NCBI GenBank assembly: GCA_016708345.1
Contig: JADJFX010000003.1
Location: 1-64,000 of the forward strand
DNA: 64,000 bases
Reading direction: 5' to 3'
Source: Candidatus Rhodoferax bjergmarkensis
GTDB taxonomy: Bacteria > Pseudomonadota > Gammaproteobacteria > Burkholderiales > Burkholderiaceae_C
A model generated the notes under the pieces. That model searched no databases and had not been told where the DNA came from. It saw nothing but the letters and a program-made list of their open reading frames with translations. A program made the translations under genes and the position numbers. This document shows positions 19,702-28,109 of the stretch, one piece after another; position 1 is the stretch's first letter; each line of letters starts with the position of its first letter.

Positions 19702-21357
19702 TCACCGCCCACCAGCTTCAATCCGCGCCACATGCGCCATCAGTGAACGTTTGGCCACTGGCCACAGGCGCGGCGACACATCGTCATAGGCGCTCGCCAC
19801 CCAGTCGTCCAGCGTGCCTTCGGGCTGGGCCTGCATTACCTGCACAATCTTGGCCTCGCGCGCCAGCCGGTGCGCTTTGAGGTGGGCGATAGCGCTTGCC
19901 GCTTCGCCGCCATAGCCGCCGATCACGTGGCCGTGGGCGGGCAGGATGAACTCGATGCGGTGCTGCGCGCAGGAAGTGCTCAGCACATCGAGCGATGCCA
20001 GGTAGGCCGTCATGTCGCCATCGGGCGGGTCGATCACCGTGGTGCTGCCGCTCAGAATGTGGTCGCCGCTGAACAGCAGGCCGTCCTCCAGCAGCACCAG
20101 GCACAGGTGGTTGGCGGCGTGACCGGGGGTGTGGATGACCTGCAGGGTATGGGTTAAATTGGCCTTTACCGCACGTCCAGTAAGCGCAAGCAGCTCCTTA
20201 TTTTGTAGCATTCTGTCAGGCGTGAACTCGCTGTGCTGGCGGGCTGTGGGGCTTGACGGCAAGCCCAGAATGGGCGGTTTGCCCCCGCACAGTGCTTGCA
20301 GCGGCTTGGCACCGGGGGCGTGGTCGGGGTGCGAGTGGGTGCAGACAATCATGCGAATGTCGCCCCCGGCGGCGCGCCAGAGCCTCTCCAGGTGCGAGGA
20401 ATCGGCCGGGCCGGGGTCAATGGCGATGTAGCCGGTGTGCGGGTCGCCCACCAGGTAGCTGTTGGTGCCGGGGCCGGTCATCACCCCGGGGTTGGGTGCG
20501 GTCAGGCGCAGCACGTTTTTCAGCAGCGGCACCGGCTGTTCGCACTGCCAATCCAGTGCGTGCAAAATTTGGCCGTCCGGGCACACCAACGCCAGCTCGC
20601 CAAACGGCAATTCGTGCTCCATAAAGCGCATTTCGCGCCCGTTCACCAGCCCGGCCCGTGGGCAGCTGCGCCACAGCGGCTCCTCGGTAGCGGCGCAGGC
20701 CTGCAACACCGAATCCACTGTGGGGTAAGCCTGCAGCCGCTCCAGTGTGCGGATGGTGGGGAAGATGATGAAGAACTGCCCCGCCTTGTGGTGCGCCAGT
20801 GCATCCTTTGGGCGCACCCACAGCGGCTCGAACTGCTCGGTCTCGTCGGCCACCGGGGTTTGGCCTTGGGGCATGCGTGCCACCAAAAACGGAACCTCAA
20901 AGCGCCGGGGCAGGTCGCGGTCGGTCGTCCAGTGGGCCAGCACAAACACCTCGTCAGCGGCCAGCCGCAAGCCCCGGGCCTGGCACTGGGCCACAAACGG
21001 TGCGCTACGGCTCAGTGCGGCAATGTCGCTGGCATCGGCGTGGCTGCCATCCGGGCGGCGCGCCAGCAGCACGCCCAGCTCTTCAAAGCTCTCGCGAATG
21101 GCAGCAATGGCCTCGGTCAGGTGTACGTCACTTTGGCTGGGGCGGCGCGCGGCTTGCCCATGGCTGGCCGCGTCCAGCGCGTCAATGCCGCCACCGGGGA
21201 ATACGTAGGCACCAGGCACAAAGCTGGCGGTCATGGAGCGGCGCGTCATCAGCACTTCAAGGCCATTTGCACCATCGCGCAGCAGCAGCACGGTGGAAGC
21301 GGGAAGGGCTGAAGCGGGGGGGCGCGCGGGGTGCAGGTGTTGGGTGGTGCGGGGCAT
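19702..21357 (-). CDS. Nudix hydrolase - metallo-beta-lactamase-fold fusion protein
   Basis: From ATG 21357 (MPRTTQHLHPARPP) the product has 551 residues. The N-terminal half is Nudix-like: 'FVPGAYVFPGGGIDALDA' and the helix 'EAIAAIRESFEELGVLLA', which carries the REx2EE core. Residues ~270-500 are an MBL-fold hydrolase of the LACTB2/glyoxalase II-like kind, with metal ligands in 'THSHPDH', 'HTPGHAANH', 'FSGDHIL' and 'PAHGH', followed by a winged-helix tail ('GTLDDWVASAYDDV'). The substrate is unknown; acyl-CoA or nucleotide-derived substrates are guesses from the families. Residues ~382-400 ('MLQNKELLALTGRAVKANL') are encoded by a dispersed palindromic repeat. A TTG six codons upstream is a less likely start. 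Confidence 0.85.
   Translation of the reverse strand: MPRTTQHLHPARPPASALPASTVLLLRDGANGLEVLMTRRSMTASFVPGAYVFPGGGIDALDAASHGQAARRPSQSDVHLTEAIAAIRESFEELGVLLARRPDGSHADASDIAALSRSAPFVAQCQARGLRLAADEVFVLAHWTTDRDLPRRFEVPFLVARMPQGQTPVADETEQFEPLWVRPKDALAHHKAGQFFIIFPTIRTLERLQAYPTVDSVLQACAATEEPLWRSCPRAGLVNGREMRFMEHELPFGELALVCPDGQILHALDWQCEQPVPLLKNVLRLTAPNPGVMTGPGTNSYLVGDPHTGYIAIDPGPADSSHLERLWRAAGGDIRMIVCTHSHPDHAPGAKPLQALCGGKPPILGLPSSPTARQHSEFTPDRMLQNKELLALTGRAVKANLTHTLQVIHTPGHAANHLCLVLLEDGLLFSGDHILSGSTTVIDPPDGDMTAYLASLDVLSTSCAQHRIEFILPAHGHVIGGYGGEAASAIAHLKAHRLAREAKIVQVMQAQPEGTLDDWVASAYDDVSPRLWPVAKRSLMAHVARIEAGGR
20156..20213 (-). repeat. Dispersed palindromic element, copy C, inside the Nudix-MBL gene
   Basis: The minus strand reads gctacaaaataaggagctgc, then ttgcgcttactgg, and ends in ggccaattt. 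The 58 bp are in frame with no stop and add about 19 residues between conserved MBL motifs, so the host protein tolerates it as a surface loop. Confidence 0.8.
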
Positions 21358-21445
21358 GGGTTGATTTTGCAGCAAGGTGCGATACTCAAAACTTGATCAG
21401 GCCCCCTTTTTCACTGCATACAACCATCACCACGCAGGTAACACA

Positions 21446-22243
21446 ATGAGCAATGTTGACGTAAAGGGCACGAAAATTTTGATTGTTGACGACGCGACGG
21501 CCGTGCGCAGCTTGCTCAACAACGTGCTGACTGCACAGGGGTATGAGGTGGTCGGGCAACTCGCGAGTGGTGCGGGTTTGCTGGAGGCCATCGTCAAGAC
21601 CAATCCCGATATTGTTTGCCTGGACTACCACCTGCCCGGCAGTGACGGCATGGGTTTGCTCAGGGAGGTTCATGGCGCGCACCCTGACGTGTCGGTGGTC
21701 ATGATCACCGGCGACAAAGACCATGGGCTGGAGGAGGCTGCTGCCGACGCGGGTGCCGAAGGTTTTATCAGCAAACCTTTTTCATTGGCCAAGCTGGTGC
21801 AGGATTTGAGCCAGGTCGTTCAGGCCAAGCGTCTGCTGATGTCATTGCGCCAGCCGTCCACCGATTTGGCCCAGGTGCCTTCGCGCGCCACCGCGGTTAT
21901 TGCAGATGACAGCGCCGTCATGCGGTTTTTGTTGTCGTCCATTCTGACCTCTGCACATATCAACGTCATTGGATCCGCCACTGACGGCAAGCAAGCCGTG
22001 AGCATGGTGACAGAGTTGTCGCCCGATATTGTGTGTCTGGATTGGGACATGCCGGTGATGAACGGACTGGGCGCGCTGCGGTTTATTCTGGCTGCACGAC
22101 CCAAAACCAAAGCGGTCATGATCACCGGCCGGTCCGATCGGGAGGCCATCGTGCAGGCCGTTCAGGCCGGTGCCAAAGGGTACATCGTCAAACCATTCCA
22201 TCCGGACAAGGTGATGAGCGTGATTGGCAAGTTGTTGACCTGA
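21446..22243 (+). CDS. Twin-receiver response regulator without output domain
   Basis: The 265-residue protein is two CheY-like receiver domains in tandem. REC1 (residues ~8-125) has 'KILIVDDATAVR', the phosphoacceptor Asp in 'DIVCLDYHLPG' and Lys in 'FISKPF'. REC2 (~148-265) has 'AVIADDSAVMRF', Asp in 'DIVCLDWDMPVMNG' and Lys in 'YIVKPF'. Both keep the acidic pair, phospho-Asp and Lys, so both should be phosphorylatable. There is no DNA-binding, GGDEF or HPt domain and no kinase gene beside it. ATG 21446 gives MSNVDVKGTK. It is a stand-alone unit closed by a terminator. Confidence 0.9.
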   Translation: MSNVDVKGTKILIVDDATAVRSLLNNVLTAQGYEVVGQLASGAGLLEAIVKTNPDIVCLDYHLPGSDGMGLLREVHGAHPDVSVVMITGDKDHGLEEAAADAGAEGFISKPFSLAKLVQDLSQVVQAKRLLMSLRQPSTDLAQVPSRATAVIADDSAVMRFLLSSILTSAHINVIGSATDGKQAVSMVTELSPDIVCLDWDMPVMNGLGALRFILAARPKTKAVMITGRSDREAIVQAVQAGAKGYIVKPFHPDKVMSVIGKLLT

Positions 22244-22265
22244 AGCGGCTGCGACGCCGCTTTTT
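22243..22265 (+). terminator. Rho-independent terminator after the twin-receiver gene
   Basis: AAGCGGC, a 6-nt loop (tgcgac), GCCGCTT and a run of five T. The stem begins at the last base of the stop codon. Confidence 0.85.
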
Positions 22266-22451
22266 ATTGCCGGCGTGACATCATCCTGCGCAGGGTGGCC
22301 TCGGAAACCCGCAAGCAGCACCCCGCCACCGATTGCTTTCGATGCACATGGCCAGCAACGGACAGTAGCTTGGCCATGTTACTGGGCCGCGACGTGGCAG
22401 CAATCAACCAGCCCGTGTCAGGCCATCACCATCCCTTACCTCAAAATTAAC

Positions 22452-22487
22452 CTTGCAAATCAGGGAATGAAATTCCATAATTGCAAG
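22452..22487 (+). promoter_or_regulatory. Promoter embedded in an imperfect palindrome, predicted leaderless start of the ATPase gene
   Basis: CTTGCAA at 22452-22458 mirrors TTGCAAG at 22481-22487, with GGAAT/ATTCC inside. TTGCAA (22453-22458), a 17-bp spacer and CATAAT (22476-22481) match a sigma-70 promoter. Its start site would fall at 22488-22489, on the A of the ATG. There is no room for a normal leader. Confidence 0.55.
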
Positions 22488-22488
22488 G

Positions 22489-23661
22489 ATGTTTACCCGC
22501 CGACTTGCTTCTTTTTTGCACGATTCTCTAGCTGAAGTACCTGCGGTGGCGTTGCTCGGTCCGCGCCAGGTGGGAAAGACCACGCTGGCGCTGGAGGTGG
22601 CCCGCCAGCGCCCCAGCCTGTACCTCGACCTGGAATCGGAGCGCGATCGCGCCAAGCTCGATCAGGCTGAGTTGTACCTGGCCGACCACCTGGACAAGCT
22701 GGTGATTCTGGATGAAGTTCACCGCGCGCCCGGTTTGTTCATGGTGCTGCGCGGGCTGATCGACCAAGCCCGGCGCGCGGGCAAACCAAGTGGGCACTAT
22801 TTGCTGCTGGGGTCGGCTTCGCTGGACTTGCTCAAGCAATCAGGGGAAAGCCTGGCCGGGCGCATTAGTTACCTCGAACTGGGCCCGTTGGATTTGCTCG
22901 AAGTCGGCGCTGCGCAGTCTGATGCCCTGTGGATTCGTGGCGGCTTTCCCGACAGCTTGCAGGCCAGCAGTGCGGCGCGCAGTCTGCGCTGGCGGCAAGA
23001 CTTTATCCGCACTTATCTGGAGCGCGACGTGCCGCAATTTGGCCCCCGCATCGCGGCGCAGTCGCTGCGGCTTCTGTGGACCATGCTGGCGCACCAGCAA
23101 GGCGGCATGCTCAATACGACACAACTCGCGCGCAACCTGGGGCTCGATGTCAAAACCGTTGGCAGCTATATCAACCTGTTGGCCGATTTGCTGCTGGTGC
23201 GCCGCCTGTTGTCATGGCCTTCCAAACTGGGCAAACGCCTGGTCAAAACGCCCAAGCTGTATGTTCGCGACAGCGGTCTGGTGCATGCCCTGCTGGATTT
23301 GAAAGACAAGGAGACCGTGTTGTCGCACCCCGTGGTGGGTGCCAGCTGGGAAGGGTATTGCATTGAAAACCTGCTGGCCTGCGCGCCTGCCCAAGTGCAG
23401 CCGTATTTTTATCGCAGCAGTGCGGGGGCCGAAGTGGATTTGCTGCTGCAATGGCCCAGCGGCGAGCTATGGGCCATTGAGATCAAGCGCAGCTTGAGCC
23501 CCAAACTCGAACGCGGCTTTCATGAGGCCTGCGCCGACTTGAAACCGGCCCGCAAAATCCTGATTTATCCCGGGCTGGAAAGCTTTCCCATGGGACAGGA
23601 TGTGAAAGCCCTGCCGCTGGAGCAGCTTTGCAAGGAACTGCAGACCATGGGTTACTCCTAA
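22489..23661 (+). CDS. AAA_14/DUF4143 family ATPase
   Basis: The 390-residue cytoplasmic protein has Walker A 'GPRQVGKTT' (residues ~24-32), Walker B 'LVILDEVHRAP' and sensor 'YLLLGSASLDLL'. A winged-helix segment follows ('MLNTTQLARNLGLDVKTVGSYI'), then the C-terminal DUF4143 region with a nuclease-like 'GAEVDLLLQWPSGELWAIEIKRS' (D-x-n-E-x-K pattern). Family members are ATPases of unclear role, often placed with mobile or stress-related functions. The start is fixed by the promoter lying directly against the ATG. The last codons and stop fall next to repeat copy D, and the gene is convergent with the GGDEF gene downstream. Confidence 0.88.
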   Translation: MFTRRLASFLHDSLAEVPAVALLGPRQVGKTTLALEVARQRPSLYLDLESERDRAKLDQAELYLADHLDKLVILDEVHRAPGLFMVLRGLIDQARRAGKPSGHYLLLGSASLDLLKQSGESLAGRISYLELGPLDLLEVGAAQSDALWIRGGFPDSLQASSAARSLRWRQDFIRTYLERDVPQFGPRIAAQSLRLLWTMLAHQQGGMLNTTQLARNLGLDVKTVGSYINLLADLLLVRRLLSWPSKLGKRLVKTPKLYVRDSGLVHALLDLKDKETVLSHPVVGASWEGYCIENLLACAPAQVQPYFYRSSAGAEVDLLLQWPSGELWAIEIKRSLSPKLERGFHEACADLKPARKILIYPGLESFPMGQDVKALPLEQLCKELQTMGYS

Positions 23662-23690
23662 AAAAGGAGCTGCTTGCGCTTAGTTGGCAG
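23650..23690 (+). repeat. Partial dispersed palindromic element, copy D
   Basis: ttactcctaaaaaaggagctgcttgcgcttagttgg matches the left half and core of the family (compare the ggagctgcttgcgctta of copy C). It contains the stop codons of both convergent genes: TAA at 23659-23661 on plus and at 23682-23680 on minus. Confidence 0.65.
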
Positions 23691-25143
23691 TCGCAGCCGT
23701 GCAGACCCGGTTGCGCCCAGCATGCTTGGCGGCATAGAGGCATGCATCGGCTCGATGGATCCACTGGTCGGGCAGCTCGGTGCCGTCATATTCGGCCACA
23801 CCCATGCTGATCGTGACCGCAAGAGTCTGGTCTGCAACGTTGAACAATTTCAGTGCGATGGTCTGGCGCAGTTTCTCTGCAATGCGCTGGGCTTCGGCTG
23901 CATCGCAGCCGCGAAGTACCAGCAGAAATTCTTCGCCGCCCCAGCGCACAGCGATATCCGATTCGCGCAGGCAGTCCTTCAACAGTTGTGTCACACCCTG
24001 CAGGACACGGTCACCGGCGAGATGTCCGTAGCGGTCGTTAATGGCCTTGAAGTGGTCAACATCCGCGAGCAACACACAAGTCGGCCGTGGTTCCCGGCGA
24101 TGCTCGGCAATCAGCTTGTCGATGAAAATTGTGAAAGCCTGGCGGTTGAGCAGACCCGTGAGTTTGTCAATGGCGGCCATCTGCTCCATGCGCTGCTGGT
24201 AGCGACCGAGTGTCAGGTACGTCAGCAGCAGCACCACCAGCGTGACCACCAGGCTGATGGCCAGGTTGGCGTACAAGGTCTGGCGGATGCCGGCCAACGC
24301 CAGCGCCTCGTTCTGCTCGACAAACAGGTACCACTTGAGCTCGGGTAAAAAGTTCACGTTGAGAATGTGGTTGTCACCCTCCCTTTCATATTGGTAAGAA
24401 CCGCTTTTTTCCTTGAGGATGCGATCGATCAGCGGTGCCAGACCCGGTTCCGCGCGCAGATTCGGATCGCGGTCGGCGCGACTGCCAAAAACAACGATCT
24501 TGCCGTTGACGTCCACAAAGTAGATGGTGCGCTGAAAACGCTGCTGGTAGTCTGCAATCAAGTGACGCACAGCATCGACAGTGAGGCCGATGCCGGTGGC
24601 ACCAATGTAGTTTCCGGCGAAGTCGTCAACACGGTAGTTGATGAAAATGGTCAATGCGTCTTTGTTTGCAAGATCGGGGTCAACATTGATTTCGTAAGGC
24701 TCTTTCATGTTGCGAACGCGGTAGTACCACGCATCGCGCGGCTCTTGTGGCGAGACGCGCTTGAACACGCCATCGCCGGTGTAGTAAATGGCGCTTTTGT
24801 CGGACACAAAGAAGCTGCTGAAGGCACCGTAACGCTCTTTCACCTCCCGCAGGTAGCGGGACATCTCCGTCACATCCTTCTCGCCTTGCAACACCCAGTC
24901 GCGCATGAAGGTGTCGTTGGCCATGGTCGAGGAAATCAGCACCGGCCGCACCAGATCCTTCTGGATCTCGGAATAGATGTTGCTTGAGGTCAGTGGCAGG
25001 TCCTGGCCGATGATGGCGCTGCGGATAGCATCTTTGGAAACCAGGTAGCCAAACAGCGTTGTCGCAAAAAAGCCCACGGAGAGGATGATGCTCACCAGCA
25101 ACAGCAGGCGGCGGCGGTCAAAGATGTGATGAAGTGGAGCCAT
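23680..25143 (-). CDS. Membrane-bound diguanylate cyclase with dCache sensor domain
   Basis: The 487-residue protein has TM1 at ~12-34 and a periplasmic Cache-type sensor (~40-285; 'DAWYYRVRNMKEPYEINVDP', 'YIGATGIGLTVDAVRHLI'). TM2 lies at ~295-318 and a GGDEF domain at ~330-487. The active-site loop is 'RWGGEEF', and the product-inhibition I-site is present as RESD five residues upstream. 'DVDHFKAINDRYGH' binds GTP and metal. It should make c-di-GMP in response to an extracytoplasmic ligand; the Cache 'YY...D' pattern recalls small-molecule sensors, but the ligand cannot be told from sequence. It is a single gene, convergent with the ATPase. Confidence 0.9.
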   Translation of the reverse strand: MAPLHHIFDRRRLLLLVSIILSVGFFATTLFGYLVSKDAIRSAIIGQDLPLTSSNIYSEIQKDLVRPVLISSTMANDTFMRDWVLQGEKDVTEMSRYLREVKERYGAFSSFFVSDKSAIYYTGDGVFKRVSPQEPRDAWYYRVRNMKEPYEINVDPDLANKDALTIFINYRVDDFAGNYIGATGIGLTVDAVRHLIADYQQRFQRTIYFVDVNGKIVVFGSRADRDPNLRAEPGLAPLIDRILKEKSGSYQYEREGDNHILNVNFLPELKWYLFVEQNEALALAGIRQTLYANLAISLVVTLVVLLLTYLTLGRYQQRMEQMAAIDKLTGLLNRQAFTIFIDKLIAEHRREPRPTCVLLADVDHFKAINDRYGHLAGDRVLQGVTQLLKDCLRESDIAVRWGGEEFLLVLRGCDAAEAQRIAEKLRQTIALKLFNVADQTLAVTISMGVAEYDGTELPDQWIHRADACLYAAKHAGRNRVCTAATAN

Positions 25144-25212
25144 GGAAAGTATTTGGTTCGGCAGGTGACAGGGGATTGTGCCCTGAGCGCCTTGTCAATC
25201 CTCCATGGATAA

Positions 25213-25256
25213 GGCCTAAAACCGTGGCAAGTCCGGGTGCTTGATTTTTCCGTCGC
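25213..25256 (-). repeat. Duplicate of the last 44 bp of glcD (distal copy)
   Basis: Forty-four bases identical to 28066-28109, which encode the final glcD codons (DGKIKHPDLPRF, stop). Here there is no glcD body: the match stops and unrelated sequence follows. The ankyrin gene lies exactly between the two copies. Confidence 0.9.
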
Positions 25257-25297
25257 TGTCTTTCTCGACACCTGGGTTCATGTGATTGAAATCCTCG

Positions 25298-27956
25298 TCA
25301 TTTTTTTGGTGGAGCACAGGGTTGGAGCAATGCGGTGCGCAATCGCCGCTGCAGCACTGTTAGTTTTTTCTCTTGCGCTTGTTCAGCCAGACGAGTCAGT
25401 GCATAGCGGTTGCCACATTGCAAGGCGGAAATCACCGGCCCCCAGTCTTCTGCGGGCATCCATGGCAGCAGAGCATCGAGGGTTTCACTGGCAAACGCCG
25501 GCCTGGGGTTGCGCTGGGCCAACACCCAGGCGCTGCGCTGGCGCTTCTCAGGCAGCGTGAGCGTGGTGGAGGAGCTGATGCGCCGCAGTGCCTCGTCCAG
25601 CCAGGGCGCAAAAACGCCATCGGCACGGGCTTGGGTCAGGGCGGTTCGATCCAACTGGTCAATGGCGGCGAGGAAGGCCGCCTTCTCTTTGGGCCAGACG
25701 CGGTCGGCAAAAAATGGCGCAGCGGGTGCGTCAGCAGGCGATTGCGCTTTTCCAAAGAGGCTTGAGCAGCTTGACAGGCCACGCAGGTCACATTGGAGCA
25801 CCAGCGCGTCAAACAAGGGGTGGCCAGACTCCAACGGTTCGAGCTGCAAGGCACCGTCTGCCGCGTAGCGAGGCATCAACACACTGCCTGCCTTGCCGCC
25901 ACAGGAGCCGTACTCCATTTCCAGCGAAGCAAAGAAATTTTCGCCGCTGGTTTTGTGGCGCAGGGGGACCAACCCGCCGTCAGAATCACCTTTGACAGGA
26001 AGCCACGCACTGCGGGCTTCGCTCCACAGGGCGGCGCTGCCGTTGCCATCGGTGCAAGGTCTCATAACCCGAACACCCCCACTAAAACTTTCGTCGGAAA
26101 AATCACGTCGCCCGCCGCCTGTGCTGCCGGAAATAAGCCAAACGCACTCTGGCTGACCCGGGCGGGCAAGGGGCTGTATGCCATTCAATTCTTCAACTTC
26201 GAGCGCTTGGGTTGTGGCAAGACTGCGGCGCATTGCAACGCTGGGCCGCTGCTGACATTGCAGTGGCGCGGGCTCAACTTGCGCGCGCAAGTTTTCGGGT
26301 GGCATTCGCACCCAGCCTTGCGCCATGGCAAAGGCTATGCCCGGCTGTGTTTCTGCGCCCTGATAACCGCCCGCCAGCCAGCGCGCTTGTGGAGCTTGGG
26401 CGCGCTGTGCCTGCAAATATTTGGCTTTGCGCAAAAATGCTGCGTCGTAATGGTGGGTGTAAGAACCATAGCTCAAGTGTTTGGTCTGCGGGTCTTCCAC
26501 CGGCCCCACCGATAAGGGGCCACCAGCCAGGCCAGGTGCGTTTTGCCACCGCTGGCTGGTGCTGCACGATGACGGGCCAGGCTTGCTCAAAGGGAGCCGG
26601 GTCCGCCCCATTGAGCCAACTGGCCCACTGCGCATCATCCACCCGAAGCCCCAAGGAAAGCCAGCGTGGCCACAACTCAATGGGCACCCAATAGAGAAAA
26701 CCATCCGTGGTTAAAACTGGCAGCGGTGCAGTGAGGCGATCCGTCAGCAGCGTCCAGCGTGCCATGCGGTCTTTGCCGTCCTTGGCATCGCGCCGGGTCG
26801 CTTGGGCATAGCTCCAATCTTGCATGACCTGCCCCAGCTTGCTTGCCAACACCCCGCCATCCACTTGCGCCAGCGCCCAGCGTAAATCACCCAGTGGCCA
26901 GTTGGCCGCAACCTTCAGCCAGATGGTGAGCATCGCCGGATTGTGCAGCGCAAGCTGCAGGGGCGCAGGTGGGACGGCACGCAGCAGCACAAGCGCCGCA
27001 GCTTGTGGCGTTTGCAAGGCGCTACGCAGATATTGCACGGTGGCGACAGGTTCGCCCCATGGTTGGCGCAGTCCGGCAGTCAGCCATTGCGTGGCTTGTG
27101 CCGCTGTCTGCACCCGCATGACCACAAAGGGCAGGACTGGCCATTGCAACCGGGCTTCCACTGCCTTCCACCCGGCAGCGGGTAACGGCGCTGCCGCCGG
27201 TGCCTGAGATTTGGCAGAAGCAGAGTCTGAGTCTTGAGGCAATAGCGGGCATAACGTGCTGGCTTCTCGCACAATCGGCGGCTGGACAGGGGCATCCGCT
27301 TGCGCCAGCAGCGCCTGGGCCAGACGCGGCTGCCCGGTACACAGGCTGTGCAGCAACAGCGAATCAGCCAGCTTGGACGTTGCTGAAAAACCTGGCAGCG
27401 GCGCACGTTTGCTCAGCAACATGGCAGTTAGTTCAGCCGAATTCAAGGCGTGGGGCCACAGGGCGCGGGCCTGTTCGTCGGCATACATGGCTTTGTAAAC
27501 CGGCAAGCGCCGCAGGTCGTCAAACAGATCCCAGGCACCAACGCTCACAGCAACGCCGAGCGCGTCGGGGGCGGTTTCAGTGTCGTAATCACCGCCCTTT
27601 ATGCGTAGCCTAGGATTGGCACCATTTTTAATCAGCCAGCGCGCGGTATCGTGCAATCCACTGCGAATGGCATGGTGCAAGGGGGTGCCCAGATGGCGGT
27701 ATTCGTTGAAATCTGCGCCTTGGCGCTTCTGGATGGTCAGATATTCAATCAGCGCGTTTTCATCGGTTTCATCGGCTTTGAAGCCATGCGGGGGCGCAAT
27801 GCCATAAGTGCCTTCAGGGCGGGCTTGCTCCATCGAAAAGAAGGCATCCAGTGCGGCTTGCGTGGCTTGTGCCCGGTCTGCCGCCGTGGCCGCTGGCACG
27901 GGCAACGTCATGGCAAAAGCCAGTGCGAGGAGCGTCAACCCTTGTTTGATGTTCAT
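25298..27956 (-). pseudogene. Secreted ankyrin-repeat protein, frameshifted
   Basis: The N-terminal part begins MNIKQGLTLLALAFAMTLP, a Sec signal peptide ending near 'PAATAAD'. It then has ankyrin-like repeats, clearest at residues ~85-115 ('LGTPLHHAIRSGLHDTARWLIKNGANP'). The middle is an alpha-helical, Ala/Leu/Trp-rich region. Near 26502-26519 a one-base indel in a G/C run switches the frame: upstream ends in 'TWPGWWPLIGG', downstream continues 'GPVEDPQTKHLSYGSYTHHYD' to the stop at 25298. The repaired product would be about 885 residues. Its Cys-rich C-terminal part ('YGSCGGKAGSVLMPR', 'LQCDLRGLSSC') has no family I recognise. Role unknown; the protein should act in the periplasm. Confidence 0.65.
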
Positions 27957-28065
27957 GAAAGTTCACCTTGTTGGTTCTGATTAATTGAACTGGCATTTTT
28001 TTGCAGTCAAGCCAAGACCGCTTCGCCAGCGTATCCGGCTACCCCCCAAACCCCCATGACAATTT

Positions 28066-28109
28066 GGCCTAAAACCGTGGCAAGTCCGGGTGCTTGATTT
28101 TTCCGTCGC
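28066..28109 (-). repeat. 44-bp direct repeat at the genuine glcD 3' end
   Basis: Identical to 25213-25256, 2853 bp away and in the same orientation. It carries the authentic glcD stop codon at 28069-28071. Confidence 0.9.

Noticed and set aside
25321..25375. Possible further copy of the palindromic element at the end of the ankyrin gene
   Set aside because: Only scattered matches (gctgcagc, attgcgca); lacks the AATTTGCTAT and GGCCAATTT ends.
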